Notes: generated by a model not told the origin, from the letters alone. A stretch of DNA of 64,000 nt from Bacteroidota bacterium (GCA_021815405.1 JAKAGV010000004.1:1-64000), one strand, 5' to 3'. Positions 26,791 through 37,315 are shown, numbered from the stretch's first letter. Numbers and translations are program-made.

Positions 26791-26923
26791 TAAAATCGTC
26801 AGTTAAAGCTGACCTTAAATTAATAAAGTATAAAGAAGCATAGAATCTAAAAACTTTTAAAGAAAAGGAAAAAGATGAATGCTTCAGAATTGATTCAAAA
26901 TAATTATGTAGAAGAGAATGTAT

Positions 26924-29590
26924 ATGATGAGAATAAGTTTAATCTTATTGTGTTTTTTCTTTTCTTCATTTTCGGATTTATGCTTTTCACAAGAAATAAC
27001 GGGAAGAATTGAAGGCTGGGTCGTAAATAATACCGGTGTTCCAATAAGTAGTGTTAATATTGTGTTACGTAGTGAAAACCTGCAAGGAACGCGAGGTACA
27101 ACAACAGATAATAAAGGATACTTTCATCTTCTTGCGCTGCCGATAGGATTATATAAAGTTAAATTCAGTTCTGTAGGATATGGGGAGATAACTATTTGCA
27201 ATGTACAAGTAAATATAGATAAAACGACCAACCTGGGTGAAATTCAATTGCAGACAAGAGAATACAATTTGCCGGCGGTTATAGTATCCGGAGAAAAATA
27301 TTTCATTGATCCGGCATCAACTACTTATGGAGATAATATTATAAACAATGATTTTGAAAGGCTTCCAGTAGATAGAAATTATAGAAGCATGGTTACCTTA
27401 TTACCACAGGCAAACCTAAGCTATTACGGAGATGAAGCAAATATAGGCGGCGCCACCGGATTTGAAAATAAATATTTTGTTGATGGCGTAGAAGTTACTG
27501 ATCCATTAATCGGGGCAAGCGGTACAAAACTTCCTTATAATTTTATTAGAGAAATAGAAGTTAAAGCAGGCGGATACAATGCCGACTCCCGCAGTTCTCT
27601 AGGCGGACTTTTAAATGTGGTTACAAATTCCGGTACTAATAAATTTCACGGATCTTTTTTCGGATTCTTTACGAACAACCAGCTTACCGGAAACAGAAAA
27701 TTGGGACCGCTGGATGTAACGCAGGGAGACTTTTCGAATTATGATGCCGGCTTTGCTTTAGGAGGTCCGATTATTTTTGACAAACTATGGTTTTATGCTG
27801 CCTATAATCCGACATTTAATGGCAGAGATGTAGAAGTTCCAAGCTTTGGTAATTCTATAGATAAAACGCTTACACATTCCTTTGCTATAAAACTAAATTG
27901 GAGAGCATCGGATAACCTGCAATTTGCATTCACGACAACCGGTGACCCAACTATTAGAGATGCAGTAGGACGAAATATATTAATTCCTCCTTCGACCTTA
28001 ACAAATCCGGATCCTTATTTACAAAATATAATAGAAGGCGGAGTAAATTATTCGATAAACGGTACCTATACAATAGGTGATAATATTTTATTAGAAGGAT
28101 TATTTGCAAGTGTGAACAGGCATGATTCAGGTGAACCAGCAACAGAAGCCGGGAAATTCGATGTATTATATTATGACTTTATAACTAACACCGCTTCCGG
28201 CGGAGTTTTTGGTACATGGGATTCATTTAGATACAGTAATATGGGCAGAATAACTGGAACTGCTCTTCTTGATAATCATATTTTTAATGCTGGAATTGAA
28301 TACAAGACAAATATCACGAACAACAAATATGACAATCATATTATTTACAAATTTTTATATGACAATTCAATTCTATATGGAGAAATGATAGGGAAAGGAT
28401 TTGGTAAAGTCAGCAACAAAATCCCAGCAATATACATCCAGGACAATTGGAGAATTAATAGAAACCTAAACATCAATGCCGGAGTCAGATGGGAGGGGCA
28501 GTATATTACCGGATCAAATAATAAAGTAGTACAAACTATATCGGTTCCACTGCAACCGCGTATAGGATTTATCTTTTTACCAGATGAAAAAGGAATGCAG
28601 AGAATTTTTGGATCGTTCGGTCGTTTCTCTCAAGAATTTGCTTTATTCCAATCGGTCAATTATCATTCTGGAAACGGTTATGATTATGAAATTTATTTTG
28701 ATCATGATCCGCGTACAAATAATTCGGTTGGAGACACTTCTTATAGCAGTCTGCATACAATAATCTCTGAAGTTGCTGGATTAAAAGGACAGTATTATGA
28801 CGAATTCAATCTTGGATATGAAAGACTACTTGGATGGAATATTCGTGCAGGCATACAAGCAGTTTACAGATCATTACGTGAAGCTATAGATGATGTTTGG
28901 CTAACTTCGGAAAACAGACTTCAATTCGGAAATCCAGGCAGCGGAATACTTTCTGCTTGGCCTAAGGCGCAGCGTAATTACTCTGCTTTAGTATTAACAA
29001 TTGAACGAAGCGGCGATGAACATTTTAATTTTATAGCTTCCTATGTTTTATCAAGAAACTACGGCAACTATGAAGGACTTTTCGATTCTTTTAATCACGG
29101 AGAGTTCCCTAATAATAATTTAACTTTTAATGATTTGAGTTATTCAAGAATCAATACATCAGGTGTACTACCAAATGACCGGACACATGTATTTAAGTTT
29201 GCAGGCTATTACAGTTTTCCATTCGGACTTACTACAGGAATAACATTCATAGCACAAAGCGGAACGCCTTTGAGTGATTATGCAATTGATTTAAACAATA
29301 CTTTTATGGAATATCTTTCGCGGCGCGGCTCATTAGGAAGAACACCAGCGATATGGGATATAAGTATGAGGCTGATGTATGATTTACCGGTTTTATCTTC
29401 ATGGAAGTCAAAAATTATTCTTGATGTTTTTCACATTGCCAGCCAAAGAAAGCCGGTAGATATAGATCAAAGGCATTATCTTGCTTTCGATGAAAACGGA
29501 AATCCGATCGCTCTTAATCCTACTTTCATGCAGGCATACAGATATCAGCTGTCAATGTCAGTACGTTTAGGAATGGAAGTGAGCTTTTAA
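26924..29590 (+). CDS. TonB-dependent receptor with CarboxypepD-like N-terminal domain
   Basis: About 888 residues, outer-membrane beta-barrel. Signal peptide (ISLILLCFFFSSFSDLCFSQ), then a carboxypeptidase-regulatory-like beta-sandwich (GRIEGWVVNNTGVPISSVNI ... GYFHLLALPIGLYKVKFS, about residues 25-110), a plug with YFVDGVEVTDPL and GGLLNVVTNSGTN, and a barrel with aromatic strand ends. Such receptors import large or scarce ligands using TonB energy. No SusD-like partner gene adjoins it, so it is closer to Oar-like receptors than to SusC. ATG at 26924 is preferred over 26918 because GAAGAG lies 7 bases before it. The stop is 4 bases before the next gene, a hybrid regulator probably governing it. 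Confidence 0.87.
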   Translation: MMRISLILLCFFFSSFSDLCFSQEITGRIEGWVVNNTGVPISSVNIVLRSENLQGTRGTTTDNKGYFHLLALPIGLYKVKFSSVGYGEITICNVQVNIDKTTNLGEIQLQTREYNLPAVIVSGEKYFIDPASTTYGDNIINNDFERLPVDRNYRSMVTLLPQANLSYYGDEANIGGATGFENKYFVDGVEVTDPLIGASGTKLPYNFIREIEVKAGGYNADSRSSLGGLLNVVTNSGTNKFHGSFFGFFTNNQLTGNRKLGPLDVTQGDFSNYDAGFALGGPIIFDKLWFYAAYNPTFNGRDVEVPSFGNSIDKTLTHSFAIKLNWRASDNLQFAFTTTGDPTIRDAVGRNILIPPSTLTNPDPYLQNIIEGGVNYSINGTYTIGDNILLEGLFASVNRHDSGEPATEAGKFDVLYYDFITNTASGGVFGTWDSFRYSNMGRITGTALLDNHIFNAGIEYKTNITNNKYDNHIIYKFLYDNSILYGEMIGKGFGKVSNKIPAIYIQDNWRINRNLNINAGVRWEGQYITGSNNKVVQTISVPLQPRIGFIFLPDEKGMQRIFGSFGRFSQEFALFQSVNYHSGNGYDYEIYFDHDPRTNNSVGDTSYSSLHTIISEVAGLKGQYYDEFNLGYERLLGWNIRAGIQAVYRSLREAIDDVWLTSENRLQFGNPGSGILSAWPKAQRNYSALVLTIERSGDEHFNFIASYVLSRNYGNYEGLFDSFNHGEFPNNNLTFNDLSYSRINTSGVLPNDRTHVFKFAGYYSFPFGLTTGITFIAQSGTPLSDYAIDLNNTFMEYLSRRGSLGRTPAIWDISMRLMYDLPVLSSWKSKIILDVFHIASQRKPVDIDQRHYLAFDENGNPIALNPTFMQAYRYQLSMSVRLGMEVSF

Positions 29591-29594
29591 GATT

Positions 29595-32500
29595 ATGTAT
29601 GATTTCAGAAAAATGGAAAAACGATTTAATATTAGAAGTAAATTAATTCAGTTAATGTTAAGTATTATTCTAAAGGAATTTTTATTTTTCCTTTTTTTAT
29701 CATCTTATGTCTTACCGCAAAATGCAGAAATATCGTTTGAAACATTAGCTATTAATCAGGATACACCATCCCTTATTACCTCTATCCTTCAAGATAAAAA
29801 AGGATATTTATGGTTCGGAACATGGAGCGGACTTTATAAATTTGATGGATACGCAATCACTAATTATAAACATAACCTAGATGATTCTACAAGTTTAATA
29901 GATAATTCCATTACAGAACTCTATGAAGATAAATCCGGAGTTCTGTGGATAGGCAGCTACCTAGGATTAGATAAGTATAATCCTATAACTAATACATTTA
30001 CACATTTCATTCCAAATCCATCAAGTATAGGAAAAGACGAAAGTAATACAATCTGGACAATTCAAGAGGATAAATTTGGAATACTTTGGATTGGTACTGG
30101 AAACGGCTTATTTAAATTAAATAAAGCTACAGGTAAATTTATTCATCTTGAATATGACAGTACTGATCCTGGAAGTATATCTCATAATTCCATCTTGATT
30201 ATTCGCGAAGCCAAGGATGGTACAATGTGGTTTGGAACCGGTGCTGGTCTTGATAGGCTTGATTTTAAAACGGGGAAGTTCATTCATTATTGGAGAGAAT
30301 CACCCAACCGAGAAAAGATAATTTGGACAAATAATTCAAAGTACTGGATTGAAACTATTTTTGAGGACAACGAAGGAATTCTATGGCTTGGTACTAATGG
30401 GGGGCTGGTTGAATTTAATGCGAAAGAAGGTACTTTTTTAAATTATCTTTTTACATCTGAGGATAAGCAGAACCGTATAAATGCAATTTGTCAAGATGAA
30501 GATTCCGGTTCTCTTTGGTTGGGAACAGTGGACGGACTTTTAGCGTTCGATAAAAAAATAAAAAAATTCAGTAATTATTTTAAAGATGTGGTTAATCAGG
30601 TTTATTATGAACGTTCAGGAACGCTTTGGATTGGAACAGATACCGGCATTAAAAAGATTAAAAATACAAAAATGCCATTTAAGAAATATTTTAGTAAGAA
30701 TCCAATTTTTGCAATTGGTAAACAGACAGAAAAAATATTATGGATGTTTACTTTTAATGGATGGTTAAAATTTGATATAAACAAAGATAAATTTGTAAAA
30801 TATTCTTTAGGAAAAGGTAATAATCCTTTATATTTATATCCAGGAGGCGAGCTAATTATTACAAAAACGACAGGAGGCTGCTTAAAGCAAGACAGCTTAG
30901 GCAGAATGACAACTTTTATTAATGATTCCCTAAAAGAATTTGTCAATTCTCTTTCCTGGGGCTGGAAAACAAAAGACGGATATTGGCTTGGAACTCAATC
31001 AGGAGGATTATTTTTACTTAATCCGGATAATGACAACCTTAAGGAAATTAGAAATTTAAAACTTAGTATAAACAATATATATGAGGATAAATCCGGTTTT
31101 CTTTGGATTTCCACTTTTATGGGAAGAGTTTTTCGTTATAATCCTAAATCGGATTCATTAAAGGAATATATTTCCGATATTAAAAATTTATCCAGCATAA
31201 GCGGAATAGTAGTAAATCAAATTTATGAAGATAATAAAGGAAGACTATGGTTTGCTACAAATACGGGATTGAATAGATTAGAACGTTCTACTAATAGTTT
31301 TATTCGCTTCACGATAAAAGAAGGTTTAGCTAGTAGTGATATTCGAGGTATACTCGAGGATGATCATGGTTTTTTATGGCTTAATACAACTAAAGGTATA
31401 TCAAAATTTGATCCTGAAAATAGACGTTTTATAAATTACGGTTTATCTTACGGTTTAGAAGGGGCATCTGATACATATTATGGAATTGGATGTAAGACAG
31501 TTAATGGCGAAATTTATTTTCCAAATTTAAAAGGCTTTACACGCTTTCATCCGGATAGCATAAAAGAAAACCCTTTTATCCCGCCAATAGTAATTACTTC
31601 TTTTAAGAAATTTGATAAGCCATATCCTTTCTCAGATAAGATTGAATTACCGTACGATGAAAATTTCCTCTCATTTGAATTTGCAGCATTAAGCTTTACA
31701 AGCCCGGAGAGAAATCAATATGCATATAAGATGGAGGGAATAGATAAGGATTGGGTTTATTCGGAAACAAGGCGCTATGCCTCATATCCGAATTTAAGCC
31801 CAGGGAAATACATTTTCAGAGTTAAAGGCTCAAACAATGACGGAGTATGGAATGAAGCCGGAGCTTCATTATTTATATATATTTCTCCTCCATGGTGGAA
31901 AACATGGTGGGCTTATTCTTTATATATTTTATTATTTGCAGGAATAATTTATTCAGCTTGGCGCATTCAAATAAATCAAATTCAGTTAAAACATAAAGCT
32001 GAAATAGAGCATGTAAATGCGGAGAAAATACTTGAGGTTGATAAAATGAAATCGCAGTTCTTTGCAAATATTTCGCATGAATTCAGAACTCCGCTAACCC
32101 TAATACTCGGTCCTGTAAAACAAATTGCAGAAAAAATAAGAGATGACAAGATTAAAGATGAATTAGGTGTTGTATACAGAAATGCAAGCCGTTTATTGCA
32201 GCTAGTAAATCAATTACTTGATTTATCAAAACTCGAATCGGGTAAGCTTAAGCTTGAAGCATCAAAAGGAAATATAGTGTCATTCGTAAAGGGAATTGCA
32301 TTATCATTTGAATCTCTGAGTGAATCAAAAGATATAAGCTTAAAGCTACAGCCGGAGAAAGAATATATTGAACTTTATTTTGATAAAGAAAAGATGACAA
32401 AAATACTATCCAACATCTTATCGAATGCATTTAAGTTCACACCGGAAGAAGGGAAGATTATAATTTCAATAAAAGAAAGATCCGACAATGCTTCAAAAGA

Positions 32501-33632
32501 TAAGAAGAATAATTTTGTGGAAATAAAAATAAAAGATACGGGAATCGGAATTCCTAAATCTGAACTTCCGAAATTATTTGACAGATTTTACCAGGTAGAT
32601 AGTTCGCATACAAGGGAATATGAAGGGACAGGCATAGGTTTAGCGATTACGAAAGAACTTGTTGATCTTCATCATGGCAGTATCAATGCAGAAAGTGAAA
32701 TTGGCAATTGGACTGAGTTTACAATACTGCTTCCTTCCGGCAGAGAACATTTAAAGGATAATGAAATTATTAATGAAGAATTTAAGAACCCGGAAGAATT
32801 AATGTCATTAGTTAATGATGAAAGCTTTCTTGTTTCAAACAATGCTGGAGATGAAGCTGCGCGAGATATAAAAGATTCATCTAAAAACATTGTATTAATA
32901 GTAGAAGACAATTACGATATGCGGGAGTATATTAAGAAATTCTTATCAAAAGACTATTTAGTAGAAGAGGCAGTAAACGGAGAACAGGGAGTAAGGAAAG
33001 CAAAGAAAATAATTCCCGATTTAATCATAAGTGATATTATGATGCCTAAGATGGACGGTAATGAATTAACAAAGAGTTTAAAGGATGATGAAAAGACATG
33101 CCACATACCGATAATAATATTAACCGCAAAGTCCGGACAGGAAAATAAAATTGAAGGATTAAAGACCGGAGCTGATGATTATCTTATTAAACCCTTTGAT
33201 ATAGAAGAACTATTAATAAGAGTTGAAAATCTTATAAATATTAGAAAGAAATTACAGGAGAAATACAGTAAAGAAGATTATTTGTTGATAACCGACGGAA
33301 AGAAGATTCAAAGTATAGATGAAAAATTTATGAATAACGTAATTGATATTATAGGGAAACATTTATCAGAAGAAGAATTCAGCATCGAAGAATTCAGCGG
33401 CGAGATTGGGATGAGCAGATCTCAACTGCACAGGAAGATAAGAGCATTAACTGGAAAATCACCGAGTGTCTATATGAGAACAATTCGGTTGTTAAAAGGG
33501 AAAAGGATGATAGAGGAAAAAACAGGAAACATCTCTGAGATTGCATATTCCGTTGGTTTCTCAAGTCCGGCATATTTTACACGATGCTTTAAGGAAGAAT
33601 TCGGCTACCCGCCAAGTGATCTGGCATCTTAA
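29595..33632 (+). CDS. Membrane hybrid two-component regulator (propeller sensor, kinase, receiver, AraC)
   Basis: 1,345 residues in the classical HTCS order. After an N-terminal signal/anchor (LKEFLFFLFLSSYVLP) comes a periplasmic two-propeller sensor of repeated LWIG/LWFGT units (about residues 45-660, e.g. GVLWIGSYLGLDKYNP), then a Y_Y_Y domain (about 690-765), one membrane segment (WWAYSLYILLFAGIIYSAW), HisKA with His828, HATPase (DTGIGIP, EGTGIGLA), receiver with Asp1147 (SDIMMPKMDG) and an AraC helix-turn-helix ending YFTRCFKEEFGYPP. Such proteins sense oligosaccharides or other ligands in the periplasm and activate neighbouring uptake genes. It starts 4 bases after the receptor gene. 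Confidence 0.95.
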   Translation: MYDFRKMEKRFNIRSKLIQLMLSIILKEFLFFLFLSSYVLPQNAEISFETLAINQDTPSLITSILQDKKGYLWFGTWSGLYKFDGYAITNYKHNLDDSTSLIDNSITELYEDKSGVLWIGSYLGLDKYNPITNTFTHFIPNPSSIGKDESNTIWTIQEDKFGILWIGTGNGLFKLNKATGKFIHLEYDSTDPGSISHNSILIIREAKDGTMWFGTGAGLDRLDFKTGKFIHYWRESPNREKIIWTNNSKYWIETIFEDNEGILWLGTNGGLVEFNAKEGTFLNYLFTSEDKQNRINAICQDEDSGSLWLGTVDGLLAFDKKIKKFSNYFKDVVNQVYYERSGTLWIGTDTGIKKIKNTKMPFKKYFSKNPIFAIGKQTEKILWMFTFNGWLKFDINKDKFVKYSLGKGNNPLYLYPGGELIITKTTGGCLKQDSLGRMTTFINDSLKEFVNSLSWGWKTKDGYWLGTQSGGLFLLNPDNDNLKEIRNLKLSINNIYEDKSGFLWISTFMGRVFRYNPKSDSLKEYISDIKNLSSISGIVVNQIYEDNKGRLWFATNTGLNRLERSTNSFIRFTIKEGLASSDIRGILEDDHGFLWLNTTKGISKFDPENRRFINYGLSYGLEGASDTYYGIGCKTVNGEIYFPNLKGFTRFHPDSIKENPFIPPIVITSFKKFDKPYPFSDKIELPYDENFLSFEFAALSFTSPERNQYAYKMEGIDKDWVYSETRRYASYPNLSPGKYIFRVKGSNNDGVWNEAGASLFIYISPPWWKTWWAYSLYILLFAGIIYSAWRIQINQIQLKHKAEIEHVNAEKILEVDKMKSQFFANISHEFRTPLTLILGPVKQIAEKIRDDKIKDELGVVYRNASRLLQLVNQLLDLSKLESGKLKLEASKGNIVSFVKGIALSFESLSESKDISLKLQPEKEYIELYFDKEKMTKILSNILSNAFKFTPEEGKIIISIKERSDNASKDKKNNFVEIKIKDTGIGIPKSELPKLFDRFYQVDSSHTREYEGTGIGLAITKELVDLHHGSINAESEIGNWTEFTILLPSGREHLKDNEIINEEFKNPEELMSLVNDESFLVSNNAGDEAARDIKDSSKNIVLIVEDNYDMREYIKKFLSKDYLVEEAVNGEQGVRKAKKIIPDLIISDIMMPKMDGNELTKSLKDDEKTCHIPIIILTAKSGQENKIEGLKTGADDYLIKPFDIEELLIRVENLINIRKKLQEKYSKEDYLLITDGKKIQSIDEKFMNNVIDIIGKHLSEEEFSIEEFSGEIGMSRSQLHRKIRALTGKSPSVYMRTIRLLKGKRMIEEKTGNISEIAYSVGFSSPAYFTRCFKEEFGYPPSDLAS

Positions 33633-33838
33633 ATATTTACGCTAAAAATTATAATACAACCTGCCAAAATAACCTACAAATTCTTTCAGTTTATGAAGAT
33701 GCGACATAGGTTCAATTCTTTGCGGTATAAGTACAAACAATAATGATTTTTTTAAAAATAATAGTCACATAGTTAATATGCAGAGGCTATCAATATTTTA
33801 TTTATTTGACTCGCAATTTTTTCAACGGAGGCGAGTCA

Positions 33839-36040
33839 ATGAAAAAGATATTTTGTTTTGTTGTGTTGTTTACAGGATTGATTTCAGATAACATTCTAGG
33901 AAGTAACAATTATAATCATACTGATAAAGCACCAAATAACGTTTATTATCACGATAAGGAAGTTTATAAAGCCCAACAAAAGGAAAGTGAGGAACAATAT
34001 GGTTTTGTCCTTCCTTCAATAGGGGATATAAATGTATTAATAATTTTCGCACAGTTTCCAGATGATGATTATGATAAAGATAATCCGCTTTGGCGGGCAG
34101 GTAAAGATCCTGCTGATATGAATAAATGGGTAAATGAAACCTGGACAAATACTCCAATCCAAGGCTCACTCACTCATTATTTCAATGACATGTCATTCAA
34201 TAAATTGAAATTCACAGGCAAAGTTGTTTCAGCCATTTCTCCGCATTCAAGGCAATGGTATTTAGAAAATAATTTTGATCGTGGAGAAATACACAAAGAA
34301 ATAATTAAGCAGTTAGACAGCACAATGGATTTTCGTGAATTTGACAATTGGACATGCACTCCGGATCTTCATCATCTAAAACAACCAGATCATGTAATCG
34401 ATATGATAATATTTGTATGGAGAAATATTTCAAAGGGACTACCCGATGAACAAAATGCTAATAGGGAGTTAGACTTTGAAAAATGTTACGCAAGCATCGG
34501 AGGCGTTGACTTTACAGTTGATGAAGGAAAGAGAAAAGTTAAAACCGGATACTTTTATTCAGGTGCTACTATTAGTAATTATTTACCTGATAGGAATGCT
34601 GCTTTCAGAGGTGTTGTGCATGAGTTTGCTCATTATCTATTTGGAGATAACCGATACCACAGCGGATTCGGATTCTGGGGCATGCTTTCATCGTGGGGCG
34701 TTAAAAACATAGTTGCAAATTCATTTGAAAGAGCCTGGTTGGGATGGATAAAGTTAAATTACATTTCTGCAGACTCAGCGAAAACTCTAAGGGATCTGAA
34801 GCTTAAGGATTATGCTACAACAGGCGAGGCATATTGTCTTGAAATTTCTCCAGAACTTAGACAATATTTTTATTTGGAAAATCATCAGAATATATCCTAC
34901 TGGGAAATTGAATTTAAATTTTATGATATTGAAAAAGGATTATATGTTTTAAGGCAGGATAAACACTTTCCATCGGATGAATTCGATTCACCATGTTCGA
35001 AATACTTAAAGCTGATATCGGCGGAAGGAAGGTATGACTGGGATGTAAATTATTTAGTCAATAATCCATGGGGTAATAATCCTGCAAATCTTCCAGTATT
35101 TAAGAAAGTAAAACCTGATAGACTTAATGGATATCATTCTCTGGAATTTATACCATGGTCTTTAAATGATTCCAAAGAAGAATTATCTCCGATATTGTTT
35201 ACTGAAGATGAAGATGGAAAAGTAATTCAAGATGCAAAGTACCAAAGATGTAAAAATGATGCATTTGAAATAGGTTACAATGAAGTATTCTCTCCTTGGA
35301 GTAATCCTAATTCAAATAACCATTATAGAAATCCAACAGTATTCGGATTTAAAATAAATTCCATGGTAAATGGTGTTTACTCTTTAGATATCTATGTCCG
35401 TACCTACATTGAGGCTCCGCCTTCAAAGCCTATTGGATTAAACGTAGTAATTGACTCAGCTAGCAATAAAATAAAATTATGCTGGCAGAAAAATATTGAA
35501 CCAGATCTAGATAATTATGAAATATCAAAAAAAATTCAATGGACTGCAAACAAATGGATTGTAATAGGAACTACTAGGGATACTGTATTCATCGATAATT
35601 TACATTATTATTCGTTTTCGTTTGGATTTGGCGCGTCCAATTATAGAATCAGAGCGAAGGATAAACAAAATCTTTATTCGGTATACAGTGAGATAATATC
35701 ATTTAGAAAAATACCAAATTATAAAGTGACAAATGAAAAAGAAATAAATAAACCTGAGAAACAGTATAAACTTAATCAGAACTATCCTAATCCGTTCAAT
35801 CCAAGCACAATTTTGTCATTTATTATTGGTCATTCGTCATTTGTTACGTTAAAGGTGTACGATGTACTTGGAAGAGAAGTAGCAATTCTTATCAATGAAG
35901 AAAAGCCGGCTGGCACTTATGAGATAACATGGAATGCAAAGGGATTGGCAAGCGGTGTATACATTTATTCAATTTTTGCAAAGCCGCTTAACGGATTAAA
36001 AGAGTATATTGAGGTGAGGAAGATGTTATTAATTAAATAA
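33839..36040 (+). CDS. Secreted M6-like metalloprotease with sorting domain
   Basis: About 733 residues. The ATG at 33839 follows CAACGGAGGCGAG, a strong ribosome site, and starts the signal peptide KKIFCFVVLFTGLISDNILG; an ATG 11 codons upstream is also in frame but poorer. Zinc motif HEFAH (His261, Glu262, His265) is followed by FGFWGMLSSWG, as in M6 (immune inhibitor A-like) peptidases. An Fn3-like domain lies at about 550-645 (PPSKPIGLNVVIDSASNKIK), then the sorting domain NQNYPNPFNPSTILSF to the end. It is thus an exported protease. It follows the hybrid regulator by about 200 bp and probably belongs to the same regulon. Confidence 0.85.
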   Translation: MKKIFCFVVLFTGLISDNILGSNNYNHTDKAPNNVYYHDKEVYKAQQKESEEQYGFVLPSIGDINVLIIFAQFPDDDYDKDNPLWRAGKDPADMNKWVNETWTNTPIQGSLTHYFNDMSFNKLKFTGKVVSAISPHSRQWYLENNFDRGEIHKEIIKQLDSTMDFREFDNWTCTPDLHHLKQPDHVIDMIIFVWRNISKGLPDEQNANRELDFEKCYASIGGVDFTVDEGKRKVKTGYFYSGATISNYLPDRNAAFRGVVHEFAHYLFGDNRYHSGFGFWGMLSSWGVKNIVANSFERAWLGWIKLNYISADSAKTLRDLKLKDYATTGEAYCLEISPELRQYFYLENHQNISYWEIEFKFYDIEKGLYVLRQDKHFPSDEFDSPCSKYLKLISAEGRYDWDVNYLVNNPWGNNPANLPVFKKVKPDRLNGYHSLEFIPWSLNDSKEELSPILFTEDEDGKVIQDAKYQRCKNDAFEIGYNEVFSPWSNPNSNNHYRNPTVFGFKINSMVNGVYSLDIYVRTYIEAPPSKPIGLNVVIDSASNKIKLCWQKNIEPDLDNYEISKKIQWTANKWIVIGTTRDTVFIDNLHYYSFSFGFGASNYRIRAKDKQNLYSVYSEIISFRKIPNYKVTNEKEINKPEKQYKLNQNYPNPFNPSTILSFIIGHSSFVTLKVYDVLGREVAILINEEKPAGTYEITWNAKGLASGVYIYSIFAKPLNGLKEYIEVRKMLLIK

Positions 36041-36282
36041 GACACTAATTTCAAGAATTAACACAAATTATAAATCAGTTTAATTTTTGCGAAAAATATT
36101 TAATGACAAATTTCGTAATAGTTGTTGAATGATTTAATTGATGTTATTATATAGTCAAATAACAATTATTAGAATAGGGGATAGCCTTATTTGAGCCTTA
36201 AGAAAAATTCTTTTATCTAGTTCTGATAATAAATTGTGCTATATTTTTACTTCATCAAACTATTGAATAAAGGATTCTTGTA

Positions 36283-36418
36283 TTAATAACTTACGTTACG
36301 CACAATTAAGGATCTAATTTACTTTGTCATTCCGAACTTGATTCGGAATCTCATTTTACAGCATTTTGGGGATGCTGAAACAAGTTCAGCATGACATGTG
36401 CGTAACGTGAGTTAATAA
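36283..36418 (-). mobile_element. MITE-like 122-bp element, subfamily B, reverse orientation, with TTAATAA duplication
   Basis: Body 36290-36411 (122 bp) with ends CTTACGTTACGCACA and TGTGCGTAACGTGAG. Perfect 7-bp direct repeats TTAATAA at 36283-36289 and 36412-36418. It lies in the 545-bp gap 36041-36585, which otherwise shows only AT-rich sequence. Confidence 0.9.
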
Positions 36419-36585
36419 TTTCAATAAAACCAATTGTAACTTTTGCAGCCATAAATTATCTTTCATTTATTATCGCAGTGGAGTTTGGTAATAAATTGAA
36501 GATTTAAAAACTTTGATAAGACTATCAAACTTTAGTGCGATTAATGAAAATTAAGTGTTACAAAATATTATCCGGAGAAAATTTT

Positions 36586-36912
36586 ATGGTAGACTTTAAT
36601 AATTTCTTGAGTGATGTAAAAAAGGAAATTGCCTCCTTAATTGAAAGCAGCTTAAATGAATTTAGAAGTCAGGTTATTGCCGCCGGAGATGAGTTTATCG
36701 AAGATTCAAAGGATGATATTAAAGTCTGGACAGAGCAATTAGCCGATGGGCAGTTGAGCAAAGATGATTTTGAATGGCTAATGAGATCAAAGGAGACAAC
36801 AACAAAGCTCATCATACTTAAGCATATCGGACTTACAAAAGCTCAAGTGGATAAGCTGACTACCGGAATTATTGATGTGGTAATTAAGACTGCGTTCAAA
36901 TCTTTTCTTTAA
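36586..36912 (+). CDS. Small helical protein, unknown function
   Basis: About 108 residues when started at the ATG at 36586, which follows TCCGGAGAAAATTTT; an in-frame ATG at 36535 lacks a ribosome site. The protein is strongly helical and acidic in its first 60 residues (SLIESSLNEFRSQVIAAGDE), with a hydrophobic C-terminus (TGIIDVVIKTAFKSFL). There is no signal peptide. No family is recognised. It stands alone between a mobile element and a palindromic element. Confidence 0.65.
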   Translation: MVDFNNFLSDVKKEIASLIESSLNEFRSQVIAAGDEFIEDSKDDIKVWTEQLADGQLSKDDFEWLMRSKETTTKLIILKHIGLTKAQVDKLTTGIIDVVIKTAFKSFL

Positions 36913-37190
36913 TGTAAGTTTCGTAAAATAATAATATTGTCTGACAGTCGTACTTTCTGACGCAAACCTGCGTGCAGTAATATTACAATTATAATAGTAT
37001 TTATATCGTTTTCATAGTGTAACTGTGGAACAACTGGGTAAGTTAAGTTACTTTAGAAAAATTTAATATACGTGCTTGTACTTATTGACAATTAATAAAT
37101 ATTTTGGGAACTTATAATTGAATTTACATTATGATTTGATACTTAGGGAGAGACAGGGTTAAATATAGGATTATGTCATGCTTTTAAACA

Positions 37191-37315
37191 ATGAGTCCGT
37201 TCTAAAAAGCCTAAATAGCCGGAATGTCATTTCCACTAAAGTGGGGATCTATTCCAAATACTAAACTCTATAGATTTCCGTTTTCACGGGAATGACCTTT
37301 TTAGATTAGACTCAT
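37191..37315. mobile_element. Palindromic element with different ends (MITE-like cousin)
   Basis: Ends are inverted repeats ATGAGTC-NNN-TCTAAAAAG and CTTTTTAGA-NNN-GACTCAT. The core has TGTCATTTCCAC...GTGGGGATCT and AGATTTCCGTTTTCACGGGA, then ATGAC: two hairpins placed as in the 122-bp elements but with unrelated stems. It is about 125 bp long. No flanking duplication is clear. It lies in the 561-bp gap 36913-37473, in which I see no gene. Confidence 0.6.

Noticed and set aside
26875-27012. A frame starting after AAAGGAAAAAG that overlaps the start of the TonB receptor gene
   Set aside because: It overlaps the receptor signal peptide in another frame and its product (mainly Phe-rich) looks like a shadow; a leader-peptide role cannot be shown.
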